Below, in pieces: positions 10,253 through 20,532 of a stretch of DNA of 64,000 bases. Made by a program: the position numbers and the translations under genes. Where the stretch lies: positions 124,001 to 188,000 of the forward strand of contig JAQVCR010000003.1 of NCBI GenBank assembly GCA_028689665.1, in the 5' to 3' direction. How positions within the stretch are numbered: the stretch's first letter is position 1; every line of letters begins with the position of its first letter. The notes under the pieces are model-generated. The model made no database searches, was not told the DNA's origin, and was given only the letters and a program-made list of their open reading frames with translations. Source of the DNA: Muribaculaceae bacterium (GTDB lineage Bacteria > Bacteroidota > Bacteroidia > Bacteroidales > Muribaculaceae).

Positions 10253-11473
10253 ATGAATATAATTAATTTATTAAAGATAGCATTAAAAGCATTATCCAAT
10301 AATAAGATGCGTTGTTTTCTGACGATGCTGGGAATTATTATAGGAGTAGCATCTGTAATTTCGATGCTGGCAATAGGTCAAGGCTCCAAGCAAAGTATAA
10401 AATCGTCAATTGCCGAGATGGGTTCAAATATGATAATGATAATGCCCGGTACACAAGAGCGAGGCGGTGTAAGACAGAGTGGAGAGTCGCAGCAGACATT
10501 AAAGCCAATTGATTTTAATACTATAAAGGAAAATACCACAAAAATTCAAGCTCTATCACCTACTGTTAATAGTAGTGGTCAATTTATTAATGGTGCAAAT
10601 AATTATCCGTCAACCGTATTTGGCGTAAATCAAGATTATCTTGAGATACGCAAATTGACAGTTGAAGATGGTGCAATGTTCAGCGATCGTGATATTTTGA
10701 CAGCCACCAAAGTGTGCATTGTGGGAAAGACTGTAACAGATAATTTATTTCCCGATGGAGAAAGCCCGATAGGGAAGATTATAAGATTTAATAAAATACC
10801 TTTTACTATTGTAGGTACATTGAAATCTAAGGGATATAATAGTATGGGAAAAGACCAGGACGATGTGGTATTGGCTCCCTATACAACCGTAATGAAAAGG
10901 ATATTGGCTATCGATTATATTCAAGGGATTTACGCATCTGCAATAACCGAAGATATGACCGATGATGCAATAACAGAAATTACTCAATTATTGCGCAAGA
11001 ATCATAAACTCAAAGATGAAGCAGAAGATGATTTTACGATACGCTCGCAGAAAGAATTAAGCTCAATGATGAGCTCAACAAGTGATATGATGACAATGTT
11101 GTTAGCTTGTATTGCCGGAATTTCGTTGCTTGTTGGAGGTATTGGTATTATGAATATCATGTATGTATCTGTAACTGAGCGAACTAGAGAGATAGGCTTG
11201 AGAATGAGTATCGGAGCAAGAGGGAAAGATATATTATCACAATTTTTAATTGAAGCAGTGATAATAAGTGTAACAGGCGGAATAATTGGAGTAATTTTAG
11301 GTGCCGGTTCAGCATTTATTATTAAATTTGCTTTGAATTGGCCGGTAATAATAGAAATGTATTCAGTTTTGTTATCATTTGCAGTATGTACAGTTACCGG
11401 AATATTCTTTGGTTGGTATCCTGCAAAGAAAGCGTCGAAATTAGACCCAATAGAAGCAATAAGATATGAATAG
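10253..11473 (+). CDS. MacB-like ABC transporter permease (FtsX family)
   Basis: NNKMRCFLTMLGIIIGVASVI start, MacB periplasmic core, VTERTREIGLRMSIGARGKDILSQFLIEA. Confidence 0.93.
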   Translation: MNIINLLKIALKALSNNKMRCFLTMLGIIIGVASVISMLAIGQGSKQSIKSSIAEMGSNMIMIMPGTQERGGVRQSGESQQTLKPIDFNTIKENTTKIQALSPTVNSSGQFINGANNYPSTVFGVNQDYLEIRKLTVEDGAMFSDRDILTATKVCIVGKTVTDNLFPDGESPIGKIIRFNKIPFTIVGTLKSKGYNSMGKDQDDVVLAPYTTVMKRILAIDYIQGIYASAITEDMTDDAITEITQLLRKNHKLKDEAEDDFTIRSQKELSSMMSSTSDMMTMLLACIAGISLLVGGIGIMNIMYVSVTERTREIGLRMSIGARGKDILSQFLIEAVIISVTGGIIGVILGAGSAFIIKFALNWPVIIEMYSVLLSFAVCTVTGIFFGWYPAKKASKLDPIEAIRYE

Positions 11474-12587
11474 CATAGAGGAATATCAGGTAAGTAATAA
11501 GTTGAAATGGAGTAGACGAATCACGCATTTTTTAATATTATGCATTCTTTTCTTTCTACCCGATGTAATATTTAGCTTAGGCAATAAGCCCTCGTTAGGT
11601 TTTATATATTTGAAACCATTACCATACATTTTAGCATTCTATTTGAATTATTATATTCTAGTAGATAAATTATTCTTTCAACGAAGGAATAAGGTATGGT
11701 TTTTTGTTATCAACTTTGTATTACTTGTGGTATTTATATTAGGCATATACGCAGTAAGTAGAATAGATGTAAACCTGCCAGGCGGATTAGGTGGAAGACC
11801 TCCTCATTTACGTCATGATGGACCTAAACCTCCATTTGAGCAAGCAGGGATGCTAAATCGTCACATGATGAAGATTTTATCATTTATGATAAGAGAGGGC
11901 GTATTTTTTATTCTTACAATAGCCTTAAGTGTGGCATTAAAATTAGGGGAAAAGTGGGTGAGATGGGATCACCTGCAACAGAAAATGCTGGCAGAGCGAC
12001 AAGATAATGAGTTGAAGAACTTGAAAAATCAGTTAAATCCACATTTTCTTTTTAATACGCTTAATAATATATACTCACTTATAGCAATCAGTCAAGTGAA
12101 AGCGCAAAAGGCTGTGCATGAATTAAGTGGATTGCTGAGATATGTATTGTATGATAATAACGATAAAGAGGTGTCGTTGGAAAAAGATTTACTATTTGTT
12201 GAAAATTATATTTCTTTGATGCGCCTGCGTCTTACGTCGAATGTAAAATTAACAGTGAATATATGTCATGACAAAGTAGGAGATACATTAATTGCACCGT
12301 TATTATTTATTTCATTGATAGAAAACGCATTTAAACATGGAGTGTCGCAAGTAAAAGAATCGTTTATAAATATTGATATAAGTTTTGATGGCGAATTTGT
12401 TGAATGCAATGTGGAAAATAGTTATTTCCCAAAAGCAGAGAATGACAAAAGCGGTTCGGGTATCGGACTAATAAACTTAGAACGACAGCTATCTATAATA
12501 TATAAGGATAAATATGAATTTATCTCGATGCAGGATGACAATAAATATGTGTCTATATTGAAAATTAAATTAACTCAAACAAATTGA
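11466..12587 (+). CDS. LytS-family sensor histidine kinase
   Basis: LKNQLNPHFLFNTLNNIYSLI His_kinase motif and C-terminal ATPase SGIGLINLERQL; paired with a LytTR regulator. Confidence 0.92.
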   Translation: MNSIEEYQVSNKLKWSRRITHFLILCILFFLPDVIFSLGNKPSLGFIYLKPLPYILAFYLNYYILVDKLFFQRRNKVWFFVINFVLLVVFILGIYAVSRIDVNLPGGLGGRPPHLRHDGPKPPFEQAGMLNRHMMKILSFMIREGVFFILTIALSVALKLGEKWVRWDHLQQKMLAERQDNELKNLKNQLNPHFLFNTLNNIYSLIAISQVKAQKAVHELSGLLRYVLYDNNDKEVSLEKDLLFVENYISLMRLRLTSNVKLTVNICHDKVGDTLIAPLLFISLIENAFKHGVSQVKESFINIDISFDGEFVECNVENSYFPKAENDKSGSGIGLINLERQLSIIYKDKYEFISMQDDNKYVSILKIKLTQTN

Positions 12588-12588
12588 T

Positions 12589-13326
12589 ATGAAGAAATTA
12601 AGATGTTGTATTATCGATGATGAGCCATTAGCTCTTGAATTAATAAAGGGATATGTGCTACAAACTCCATTTTTAGAGTTCGTAGATGCATTTTCTTCAG
12701 CCTCGTTAGCGGTTAAAACGATAGTAGAAGCCGATTTAGATTTAATATTTCTTGATATCCAGATGGCTGAGTTAAACGGTATTGAATTTGCAAAGGTTGT
12801 GCCATTACGATGTCGGATTATTTTTGTTACAGCCTTTCAGCAGTATGCATTCGATGGCTTTAAAGCAAATGCCCTTGATTATTTGCTAAAACCGGTTAGT
12901 TATAGTGAATTCCTCGTATCGGCAAATAAAGCATTGAAATGGGTTGAATTAAACGAACGAGCTAAGGATAAAGAAGAAGATGAACCACAGTTTATAATTA
13001 TTAAAAGTGAATACAAACTTATTCAAATAGCAGTGGCAAATATTCTTTACATAGAAGGCTTAAAAGATTATGTGAAAATATACTTAGAAGACACTGTAAA
13101 TCCAGTAATGTCGCTAATGAGTATGAAAACGCTGGAATCTAGCCTTCCTGCATCAAAATTTATACGAGTTCATCGATCATTTATAGTACAGACCTCTAAA
13201 ATTAAGATGATAGAACGTAATAGAATAGTTTTTGGAAAGCAATATATTCCTATATCGGATACTTATAAGAACGTATTTGCTGATTATATTAGCAAGCATA
13301 CGCTTACCCCTAATAAAGAAGATTAA
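12589..13326 (+). CDS. LytTR-family response regulator
   Basis: Receiver CCIIDDEPLALELI...LDIQMAELNGIEFAK and LytTR FIRVHRSFIVQTSKI. Confidence 0.94.
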   Translation: MKKLRCCIIDDEPLALELIKGYVLQTPFLEFVDAFSSASLAVKTIVEADLDLIFLDIQMAELNGIEFAKVVPLRCRIIFVTAFQQYAFDGFKANALDYLLKPVSYSEFLVSANKALKWVELNERAKDKEEDEPQFIIIKSEYKLIQIAVANILYIEGLKDYVKIYLEDTVNPVMSLMSMKTLESSLPASKFIRVHRSFIVQTSKIKMIERNRIVFGKQYIPISDTYKNVFADYISKHTLTPNKED

Positions 13327-13525
13327 AAAGGCTCTAATGCTATATACACACAAATAACACTCTAACTGAAGTTGATTCAAAGATTGGTTTTATCGTGAGA
13401 TAAGGCCTTTCTTATTATAAATAGGTTGATATTTATTTACTTTAGGTTTGTTACTCACGAGCTATTATGTTAACTTTGCATTAAGGTTTAAATGCCAATT
13501 TAATGCGTATTATGCCTACTATTTG

Positions 13526-15859
13526 ATGATAATAAAACGTATTCAGAATCTATTAATAATTACACTTTGGCTGTTCATGGTACTTACAATAGTATCCTGT
13601 AGCTCGACACGACATGTTCCGGATGGTAAGTATTTACTCAATGACGTGTCGATAAAAGTTGTTGACACAAAAGATATAAAGACCTCAGAACTTTATAATT
13701 ATCTTCGTCAGACACCAAATCACAAAGTTTTGGGAGCATTAAAGTTGCAATTGGCATTCTATAATATCTCGGGCAAAGACTCGACAAAAGCATTTAATAA
13801 GTGGATTCGCAAGATAGGTACGCCTCCAATAATTTATGACTCTACACTTACCGAAACATCTTCAAAGCAACTAATCAAAGCGTTACAGAATAAAGGATAT
13901 TTAGAAGCAACGGTAAAGATTGATACAATAGGCAATGCCAAAAAGAAAAAGATGAAGGTAAATTATATAATAGAAGCAAATAAGCCACATATCATTTCTT
14001 CTATTTCGTATAATATTCCTAATGACACACTACGTAGTCTTATAATGGCAGATTCCTCATTATTTATTTTAAAATTGGATAATTTATTTGATCGTAATAA
14101 TCTAGAATTAGAACGCCAACAGATAACCGCGCGATTGAGAAATAAAGGATATTATGCATTTAACAGAGATTACATTACATTTACTGCCGACACTGCAGCC
14201 GGGTCAAAAGAAGTAAATATTACACTAAATGCGATGCCCCCTTATAAGAGCGACAAAATGCCTTATTATACAACGCATAAACCCTTCTATATACGGAATG
14301 TAATATTTGTAACAAACTATGATCCATTAACCATGCGCGATGTTACCGAGTATGTCGCTGAAGATACCGTAAAAAGGGGAAAGTTTGAAATTCTATATGG
14401 CACCGATCGTTATCTACGCCCCGGAGTAATAGAGGAGAGTTGTTTTATCGAACCCGGTTTGCCTTATCGAGCAATAGATACAGATAAGACTTATCAGGCA
14501 TTTGGACGTTTAGGAATTTTGAAATTTATAAATATAAACTATCGTCCCATAGGAGAAATAGATGGAAAAATATGGCTAGATGCATACGTTTTATTGACAA
14601 AAGGCAAATCACATAATATCACATTCTCACTCGAAGGCACTAATTCAGAGGGCGATTTGGGCTTTGGACTAGGAGCTTCATATCAGCATAGAAATATTGG
14701 AAAGGGGTCAGAAATATTATCTACAAAGTTTAGAGCATCTTATGAAAGTCTATCCGGCGATTTGTCGGGACTTATTAATAAAAACTATACAGAGTATGTA
14801 GGCGATGTGAGTTTAACATTTCCAAAATTTAAATTTCCATTTTTAAAACGTAGCTTTAAACAAAAGATATTGGCGACAACAGAATTTGCTACATCTTTCA
14901 GCTATCAAGAGCGACCTGAGTATACGCGTGTTATTGCAGGTGTTGGCTGGAAATATCATTGGACTGAAAAGCAAAACACAATGCGTCATACATTCGATTT
15001 GATAGATGTTAATTATGTATATCTACCAAAGAGTACAATAGATTTTCTTGAAGACATTACAAATCCATTGCTCAGATATTCATACGAAGATCACTTTATT
15101 GTAAGAGCCGGATATGTGTTTTATCATACTAATAAAAAGGGATTAGGAGCATTTAAACAACGTTTTCAGCCCAATATTTATACAATACGTGCCAGCGCCG
15201 AGATAGCAGGAAACTTTTTATATGCTATGTCTAATTTATTTGGGCAGAATAAGGATAATGAAACATATAAAATATTTGGGATAAGCTATTCTCAATATTT
15301 TAAATCAGAGGTAGATTATACATTCACTCATAAGTTTAATCCTCGCCACATGTTGGCTTTTCACGTTGGTGGTGGAGTAGGGGTGCCATATGGTAATTCA
15401 ACAATATTGCCTTTTGAAAAACGTTTCTATGCAGGTGGTGCAAATGGTGTGAGGGGGTGGTCGGTGAGAACCCTTGGTCCCGGGCGATATGCAGGGAATA
15501 ACTCGGTAAATAACTTTATTAATCAATGTGGAGATATACGCCTTGACTTAAGTCTAGAATATAGAGCTAAATTATTTTGGGTATTAGAATTAGGATTATT
15601 TGTCGATGCCGGTAATATTTGGACTATACGTCAATACGAAAATCAGCCGGAGGGATTGTTTAAATTCGATTCTTTTTATAAAGAGATTGCCTTAGCCTAT
15701 GGAATTGGTTTACGTCTTGATTTTACATATTTTTTAATACGATTCGACTTGGGTATGAAAGCTCATAACCCTGCAATAGGAGAGGAACAATGGCCAATAA
15801 TTAATCCTAATTGGAAGAGGGACTCTGCCTTTCACTTCTCGGTCGGCTATCCTTTTTAA
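13526..15859 (+). CDS. BamA/TamA-like outer-membrane assembly lipoprotein
   Basis: ORF track starts at a TTG (13448); the ATG at 13526 gives a better lipoprotein signal (MIIKRIQNLLIITLWLFMVLTIVSCSSTRHVPDGKYLL). C-terminal Omp85 motif RFYAGGANGVRGWSVRTLGPG. Confidence 0.88.
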   Translation: MIIKRIQNLLIITLWLFMVLTIVSCSSTRHVPDGKYLLNDVSIKVVDTKDIKTSELYNYLRQTPNHKVLGALKLQLAFYNISGKDSTKAFNKWIRKIGTPPIIYDSTLTETSSKQLIKALQNKGYLEATVKIDTIGNAKKKKMKVNYIIEANKPHIISSISYNIPNDTLRSLIMADSSLFILKLDNLFDRNNLELERQQITARLRNKGYYAFNRDYITFTADTAAGSKEVNITLNAMPPYKSDKMPYYTTHKPFYIRNVIFVTNYDPLTMRDVTEYVAEDTVKRGKFEILYGTDRYLRPGVIEESCFIEPGLPYRAIDTDKTYQAFGRLGILKFININYRPIGEIDGKIWLDAYVLLTKGKSHNITFSLEGTNSEGDLGFGLGASYQHRNIGKGSEILSTKFRASYESLSGDLSGLINKNYTEYVGDVSLTFPKFKFPFLKRSFKQKILATTEFATSFSYQERPEYTRVIAGVGWKYHWTEKQNTMRHTFDLIDVNYVYLPKSTIDFLEDITNPLLRYSYEDHFIVRAGYVFYHTNKKGLGAFKQRFQPNIYTIRASAEIAGNFLYAMSNLFGQNKDNETYKIFGISYSQYFKSEVDYTFTHKFNPRHMLAFHVGGGVGVPYGNSTILPFEKRFYAGGANGVRGWSVRTLGPGRYAGNNSVNNFINQCGDIRLDLSLEYRAKLFWVLELGLFVDAGNIWTIRQYENQPEGLFKFDSFYKEIALAYGIGLRLDFTYFLIRFDLGMKAHNPAIGEEQWPIINPNWKRDSAFHFSVGYPF

Positions 15860-15869
15860 ATTATTAGAA

Positions 15870-16547
15870 ATGAAGAAATTAGCAATTTTCGATTTAGATG
15901 GTACGTTGCTAAATACTATTACAGATTTAGGAATGGCAACAAATTATGCGTTGGGGAAAAATGGATTTCCTTCCCATCTTATTACCTCATATCCTAATTT
16001 TGTGGGTAATGGCGTGAGAAAGTTGATAGAACGTACATTGCCTTCCGATGCGACCGATTCGGATACCATAGATAGACTATTGATTGATTTTAAAGAATAT
16101 TATGATGGGCATAATACTGATTACACTGAGATTTATCCCGGGATAATCAATCTTATCGAGGGGCTTAATCTATTAGGAGTCAGAATTGCTGTAGCCTCAA
16201 ATAAGTACCAATCGGCAACAGAAAAAATCATAAAACATTATTTCCCGAATTTAGAATTTGCAGCTATTGAAGGACAAAGAGAAGGAATTCCGGTAAAGCC
16301 TGATCCCTCAATAGTATTTTCGATACTTGAAAAGGCAAATGTTATTAAACAAGATGCTATATTTATAGGCGATTCGGGGGTGGATATGGAGACAGCAAGA
16401 AGGGCTTGTGTCGATTCTATTGGAGTAACATGGGGATTCAGAGGCGAGAATGAGCTTAGACGAGCTTATGCAATGTATGTTGTTGATAAGCCTGAAAATA
16501 TTCTAGAAATAATTAAAAGTAATGGCATATATACTAGATATATGTAA
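15870..16547 (+). CDS. HAD family hydrolase, phosphoglycolate phosphatase-like
   Basis: AIFDLDGTLLNTITDL, IAVASNK, FIGDSGVDMETARRA. Confidence 0.88.
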   Translation: MKKLAIFDLDGTLLNTITDLGMATNYALGKNGFPSHLITSYPNFVGNGVRKLIERTLPSDATDSDTIDRLLIDFKEYYDGHNTDYTEIYPGIINLIEGLNLLGVRIAVASNKYQSATEKIIKHYFPNLEFAAIEGQREGIPVKPDPSIVFSILEKANVIKQDAIFIGDSGVDMETARRACVDSIGVTWGFRGENELRRAYAMYVVDKPENILEIIKSNGIYTRYM

Positions 16548-16559
16548 ACTAGACATATT

Positions 16560-18179
16560 TTAGTCTTCTTTTTGTGCTTTCGATTTCGATTCGGTCTTTG
16601 ATATTGAGCTACTTATATCTTTCTCTTCTTTAGTATCAATTTCGTTTTTATACTTGTCGATTACTTTATATTCAAGATATGCTAAAGATTGATCGGGAAG
16701 AATGCGGAATTTGTTACCAATACTCATTTTCCATTTCATATATTCAGAAATCAATCCTTTTTTAAGATATGCATCAACAAAAGGGTGAACATATAGAGTG
16801 AAATTCTGTATGTTAAGCTCGTTTATAATATATTCTATTTTTTCTTTGATACGGTCGGTAAAAAGCAATGAAGATTGTACTTCACCCTTGCCATAACAAG
16901 AAGGACAGGCTTCGGAAGTTACAATATCAAGAGCCGGGCGTACTCGTTGACGAGTGATCTGCATAAGTCCAAATTTACTTAGTGGCAAGATGTTGTGTCT
17001 TGCTCTATCATTTGCCATTACCTCTCTCATGTGATCATACAAGGCTTGTCGATGTTCGGCTTGCCCCATATCGATAAAGTCAATAACAATAATCCCCCCC
17101 ATATCTCTCAGTCTAAGTTGTCGAGCAATTTCGTCGGCAGCTCTTAGATTTACTTCAAGGGCGTTACTCTCTTGGTTAGCTCCACTCTTTGAACGGTTTC
17201 CAGAGTTTACGTCGATGACATGTAAAGCTTCGGTGTGTTCAATTATAATGTAGGCTCCAGATTTAAAAGAAACTGTTTTTCCGAACGATGATTTAATTTG
17301 TCTAGTAATATTGAAATGATCGAAGATTGGCTCTTCTTTATCATATAATTTTACTATTTCTTTTCTATCAGGTGCGATAAGACTGACATAGTTAGAGATT
17401 TGATTATAAATCTCTTCATCGTTGACATAAATATTTTCAAATGAAGGGCTGAAAATATCGCGAATTACGCTTAAAGCTCTACTATCTTCTTCATATACCA
17501 TAGCCGGTATTTCTGAACGTTGAGTCTTAGCAATGGCATCTTCCCAATATTTAATTAGCGTTTTAAGTTCACTATTGAGCTCAGCTACACGTTTGTTTTC
17601 GGCAGATGTGCGAATAATGACTCCATAGTTTTTGGGCTTGATGCTTTCAATCAACTGTCGGAGACGCATTTTTTCTTCTGTAGCTTTAATTTTTTGTGAC
17701 ACAGAAATCTTATCACTAAAAGGTATTAAAACTAAGAATCGCCCTGTAATAGAGATCTCAGTAGTTAGTCGAGGCCCCTTTGATGAGATTGGTTCTTTAG
17801 CAATTTGCACCAATAGTTCTTGCCCGAGAGAAACGACTTCAGAAATTGTTCCATTTTTATTGATGTCGGTTTCGCTCTTAATCTTACTTATATTAGGTAG
17901 CTTTTTTTTATCCTCAAGTGCAAGCTTAATATATTTTGCGTATGTGTTGAAATGAGATCCGAGATCTAAGTAGTGAAGGAAAGCGTCTTTTTCATAGCCA
18001 ACATTAAGAAATGCAGCATTAAGTCCTGGCATTAGTTTCTTTATTTTGGCTACGTAGATATTTCCCACAGCGTAAGACACGTCGCGAGATTCTTTCTGAA
18101 GAGATACTAACCTGCCATCTTCGACAAGTGCTATGGATATATTGTTTGACTTTACGTCTACTACTAGTTCACTTCTCAT
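16560..18179 (-). CDS. rng: Ribonuclease E/G family protein (RNase G)
   Basis: N-terminal S1-like region, HVIDVNSG, GGIIVIDFIDM, CPSCYGKGEV zinc link. Confidence 0.92.
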   Translation of the reverse strand: MRSELVVDVKSNNISIALVEDGRLVSLQKESRDVSYAVGNIYVAKIKKLMPGLNAAFLNVGYEKDAFLHYLDLGSHFNTYAKYIKLALEDKKKLPNISKIKSETDINKNGTISEVVSLGQELLVQIAKEPISSKGPRLTTEISITGRFLVLIPFSDKISVSQKIKATEEKMRLRQLIESIKPKNYGVIIRTSAENKRVAELNSELKTLIKYWEDAIAKTQRSEIPAMVYEEDSRALSVIRDIFSPSFENIYVNDEEIYNQISNYVSLIAPDRKEIVKLYDKEEPIFDHFNITRQIKSSFGKTVSFKSGAYIIIEHTEALHVIDVNSGNRSKSGANQESNALEVNLRAADEIARQLRLRDMGGIIVIDFIDMGQAEHRQALYDHMREVMANDRARHNILPLSKFGLMQITRQRVRPALDIVTSEACPSCYGKGEVQSSLLFTDRIKEKIEYIINELNIQNFTLYVHPFVDAYLKKGLISEYMKWKMSIGNKFRILPDQSLAYLEYKVIDKYKNEIDTKEEKDISSSISKTESKSKAQKED

Positions 18180-18310
18180 TATTAGAAGCTATGATTTAAT
18201 ATATTTATTGATATATCACTGTCTCAGTTGCTTATATATCAATTAAATAAGTATGCTTGGTATTATATGTTATACCTAAAATAAGAAAATTATTAAATTT
18301 AAAGCACAAA

Positions 18311-18361
18311 GAACAAACTCGATAGATTAAATAATTATAATTACTACTATTCGGTTTGTTC
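18311..18361 (-). terminator. Possible terminator-like imperfect hairpin downstream of the 29-aa gene
   Basis: gaacaaactcgatag / ctattcggtttgttc pair 14 of 15 with a 21-nt loop; U-tract weak (tttgtgcttt), so the terminator role is uncertain. Confidence 0.35.
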
Positions 18362-18399
18362 TCGTTGTGACTCTAATCTAGAAAGTTAGTGACAGAAAA

Positions 18400-18489
18400 T
18401 TATTTTTTCTTATGTCTATTCTTTCTAAGTCTTTTTTTGCGCTTGTGCGTTGCCATTTTGTGGCCTTTTCTTTTCTTTCCGCTTGGCAT
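18400..18489 (-). CDS. 29-aa highly basic AURKAIP1/COX24-domain-type (ribosome-associated) protein
   Basis: Manual translation of minus strand: MPSGKKRKGHKMATHKRKKRLRKNRHKKK*. Below the 60-aa ORF-track cut-off. Sequence matches my memory of the short conserved Bacteroidetes proteins annotated AURKAIP1/COX24 domain. Confidence 0.8.
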   Translation of the reverse strand: MPSGKKRKGHKMATHKRKKRLRKNRHKKK

Positions 18490-18541
18490 CTTAGTAAAGT
18501 ATTATTAATTAATAAATATTATTTTAAAGTTTGGCCTCTAA

Positions 18542-18814
18542 TTATTTAACTTCCTCCATAAATACTTTCGCAGGCTTAAAAGCTGGAATTTTATGCTCAG
18601 GAATGATAATTGTGGTGTTCTTTGAAATGTTACGAGCTGTCTTTTGAGAGCGAGTCTTAACGATGAAGCTTCCAAATCCACGAAGATAAACATTTTTATC
18701 GTTAGCGAGGGAATCTTTCACGATCTCCATAAATTTTTCTACTGTCTCAAGAACTGCGGCTTTTTCGATACCGGTAGTTTTTGCAATTTCGTTTACGATG
18801 TCTGCTTTAGTCAT
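18542..18814 (-). CDS. HU family DNA-binding protein
   Basis: MTKADIVNEIAKTTGIEKAAVLETVEKFMEIVKDSLANDKNVYLRGFGSFIVKTR...IPAFKPAK. Confidence 0.95.
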   Translation of the reverse strand: MTKADIVNEIAKTTGIEKAAVLETVEKFMEIVKDSLANDKNVYLRGFGSFIVKTRSQKTARNISKNTTIIIPEHKIPAFKPAKVFMEEVK

Positions 18815-19107
18815 TGTATTTGTAATTATCTTATTAATGATTTAATATTCCGAAAAAATGAATGCAAATGTTTCACAGCGAGGAGCTTAATCGCTTCTTT
18901 TTATGATTACTCGCAAATCAGTTGCAAATATCGTACTTTTTTTTGAATTAGATGATACAAAAATGATTTTTTATCAAAAAAACTACACAAAAATGTGGTT
19001 TTTCTATTTATAGAAATGAAAATAGTTGGAATGTTGAGATTTTACAAATTTTAAATCTCTAATTCTGCATCTTATGTTTATCGATTCTCAATATAATTAT
19101 AAATGAG

Positions 19108-19115
19108 TATCTTTG
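19108..19115 (+). promoter_or_regulatory. Candidate -7 element (TATCTTTG) of the queuosine-precursor transporter gene
   Basis: TAnnTTTG match 20 nt upstream of the start codon. Confidence 0.5.
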
Positions 19116-19135
19116 CATTTTATTTATATTAAAAT

Positions 19136-19816
19136 ATGAGAAGTAAAATATCGGTGCTTTTTTTACTACTTACTTCAATGTTCTGTGTCTTTCTTATTTT
19201 GGCGAACTTGATGGAAGTAAAAGTAGTTAGATTTGGAGTCTTTACTGCCACTGCGGGACTTGCTGTTTTCCCAATTTCATATATTATTAATGATTGTATT
19301 GTTGAAGTATATGGTTTTCGTAAAGCTAGGCTTGTAATATGGCTTGGTTTTTTAATGAATTTTATTTTTGTAATGTTTCTTCAGCTCGCAATTGTATTGC
19401 CTAGCGATCCTTCGTGGACTCATCAAGAAGCTATAGATACTATATTTGGAAATACTCCGCGCATATTATTAGGTAGTTTTGTGGCATTTATTTGTGGCTC
19501 GATGGTAAATGCTTATGTTATGAGTAAAATGAAAGTTATAAGTAATGGAAAGATGTTCTCTTTACGAGCTGTGTTGTCGACTTTATTTGGCGAGACAGTA
19601 GATTCGTTCATCTTTTTCCCGGTTGCATTTTTAGGGGTATTGCCATTGTCTACAATTATATCATTGATATGGACTCAAGCTTTACTAAAGACAATTTATG
19701 AAATTATTGTACTGCCTGTAACTATAAAAGTGGTGAAAGAAATTAAGCGACATGAAGATTTAGATACATTTGATAAAAATATTGATTATAAATGGTGGAG
19801 GATAGACCAAATATGA
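19136..19816 (+). CDS. Queuosine precursor transporter (YhhQ/VUT family)
   Basis: FLILANLMEVKVVRFGVFTATAGLAVFPISYIINDCIVEVYGFRKAR. Confidence 0.9.
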   Translation: MRSKISVLFLLLTSMFCVFLILANLMEVKVVRFGVFTATAGLAVFPISYIINDCIVEVYGFRKARLVIWLGFLMNFIFVMFLQLAIVLPSDPSWTHQEAIDTIFGNTPRILLGSFVAFICGSMVNAYVMSKMKVISNGKMFSLRAVLSTLFGETVDSFIFFPVAFLGVLPLSTIISLIWTQALLKTIYEIIVLPVTIKVVKEIKRHEDLDTFDKNIDYKWWRIDQI

Positions 19817-20532
19817 GTGAAACGATGCTAGGGAATATTAATACGGTATTTATTGATCTTGACGATACAATATGGGATTTTACTAATAATTCCAAAATTG
19901 CGCTGAGGTATGTATATGATTGCTATGAAATTAGTAAAAAGGATATTGAATATAAAGATTTTATTGACAAATATGAGTCTATCAATACTAAGCTGTGGGA
20001 ATTGTATCATTATGGAAAGATTGAGAAGGACTATCTTGTAAATGAGCGATTTAGATATGCACTTGCCGAGAATGGTTATAATGAAGAAAATCTGCAATCG
20101 TTGGCTTGTGATATGAATATAGAGTATTTGGATTATTTGTCTAAATTACCAAACATTGTTCCGGGGGCAAAAGAATTACTTCAATATCTTTCTAATAAAT
20201 ATAGTGTAGGTGTGTTGAGTAATGGATTTAAAGGTATTCAAGCTCAGAAACTTAAATCGGGGAAATTAGATAAATATATCGATCTAGTAGTATTGTCGGA
20301 TGAGGTTGGTATAACTAAACCTTTAAAGGGTATTTTTGACTATGCTATAAAAGCTCGTAATGCAAATCCTAAGCAGACAATAATGATTGGCGATAATTAT
20401 GATGCCGATATTTGTGGGGCTAATAATGCCGGATGGAAGACGATCTTCTTTAATAGAAAAAAATTGGAACTTGATGAAAATATCGCCGATGCCACTGTCG
20501 ATAGGTTAGAGGATATTATGTCGATTATTTAA
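19813..20532 (+). CDS. YjjG-like HAD noncanonical pyrimidine nucleotidase
   Basis: TVFIDLDDTIWDFTNNS, GVLSNGFKGIQAQKL, MIGDNYDADICGANNAGW. The internal ATG at 19813 (ATGA overlap with the upstream stop) is more plausible than 19792. Confidence 0.88.
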   Translation: MSETMLGNINTVFIDLDDTIWDFTNNSKIALRYVYDCYEISKKDIEYKDFIDKYESINTKLWELYHYGKIEKDYLVNERFRYALAENGYNEENLQSLACDMNIEYLDYLSKLPNIVPGAKELLQYLSNKYSVGVLSNGFKGIQAQKLKSGKLDKYIDLVVLSDEVGITKPLKGIFDYAIKARNANPKQTIMIGDNYDADICGANNAGWKTIFFNRKKLELDENIADATVDRLEDIMSII

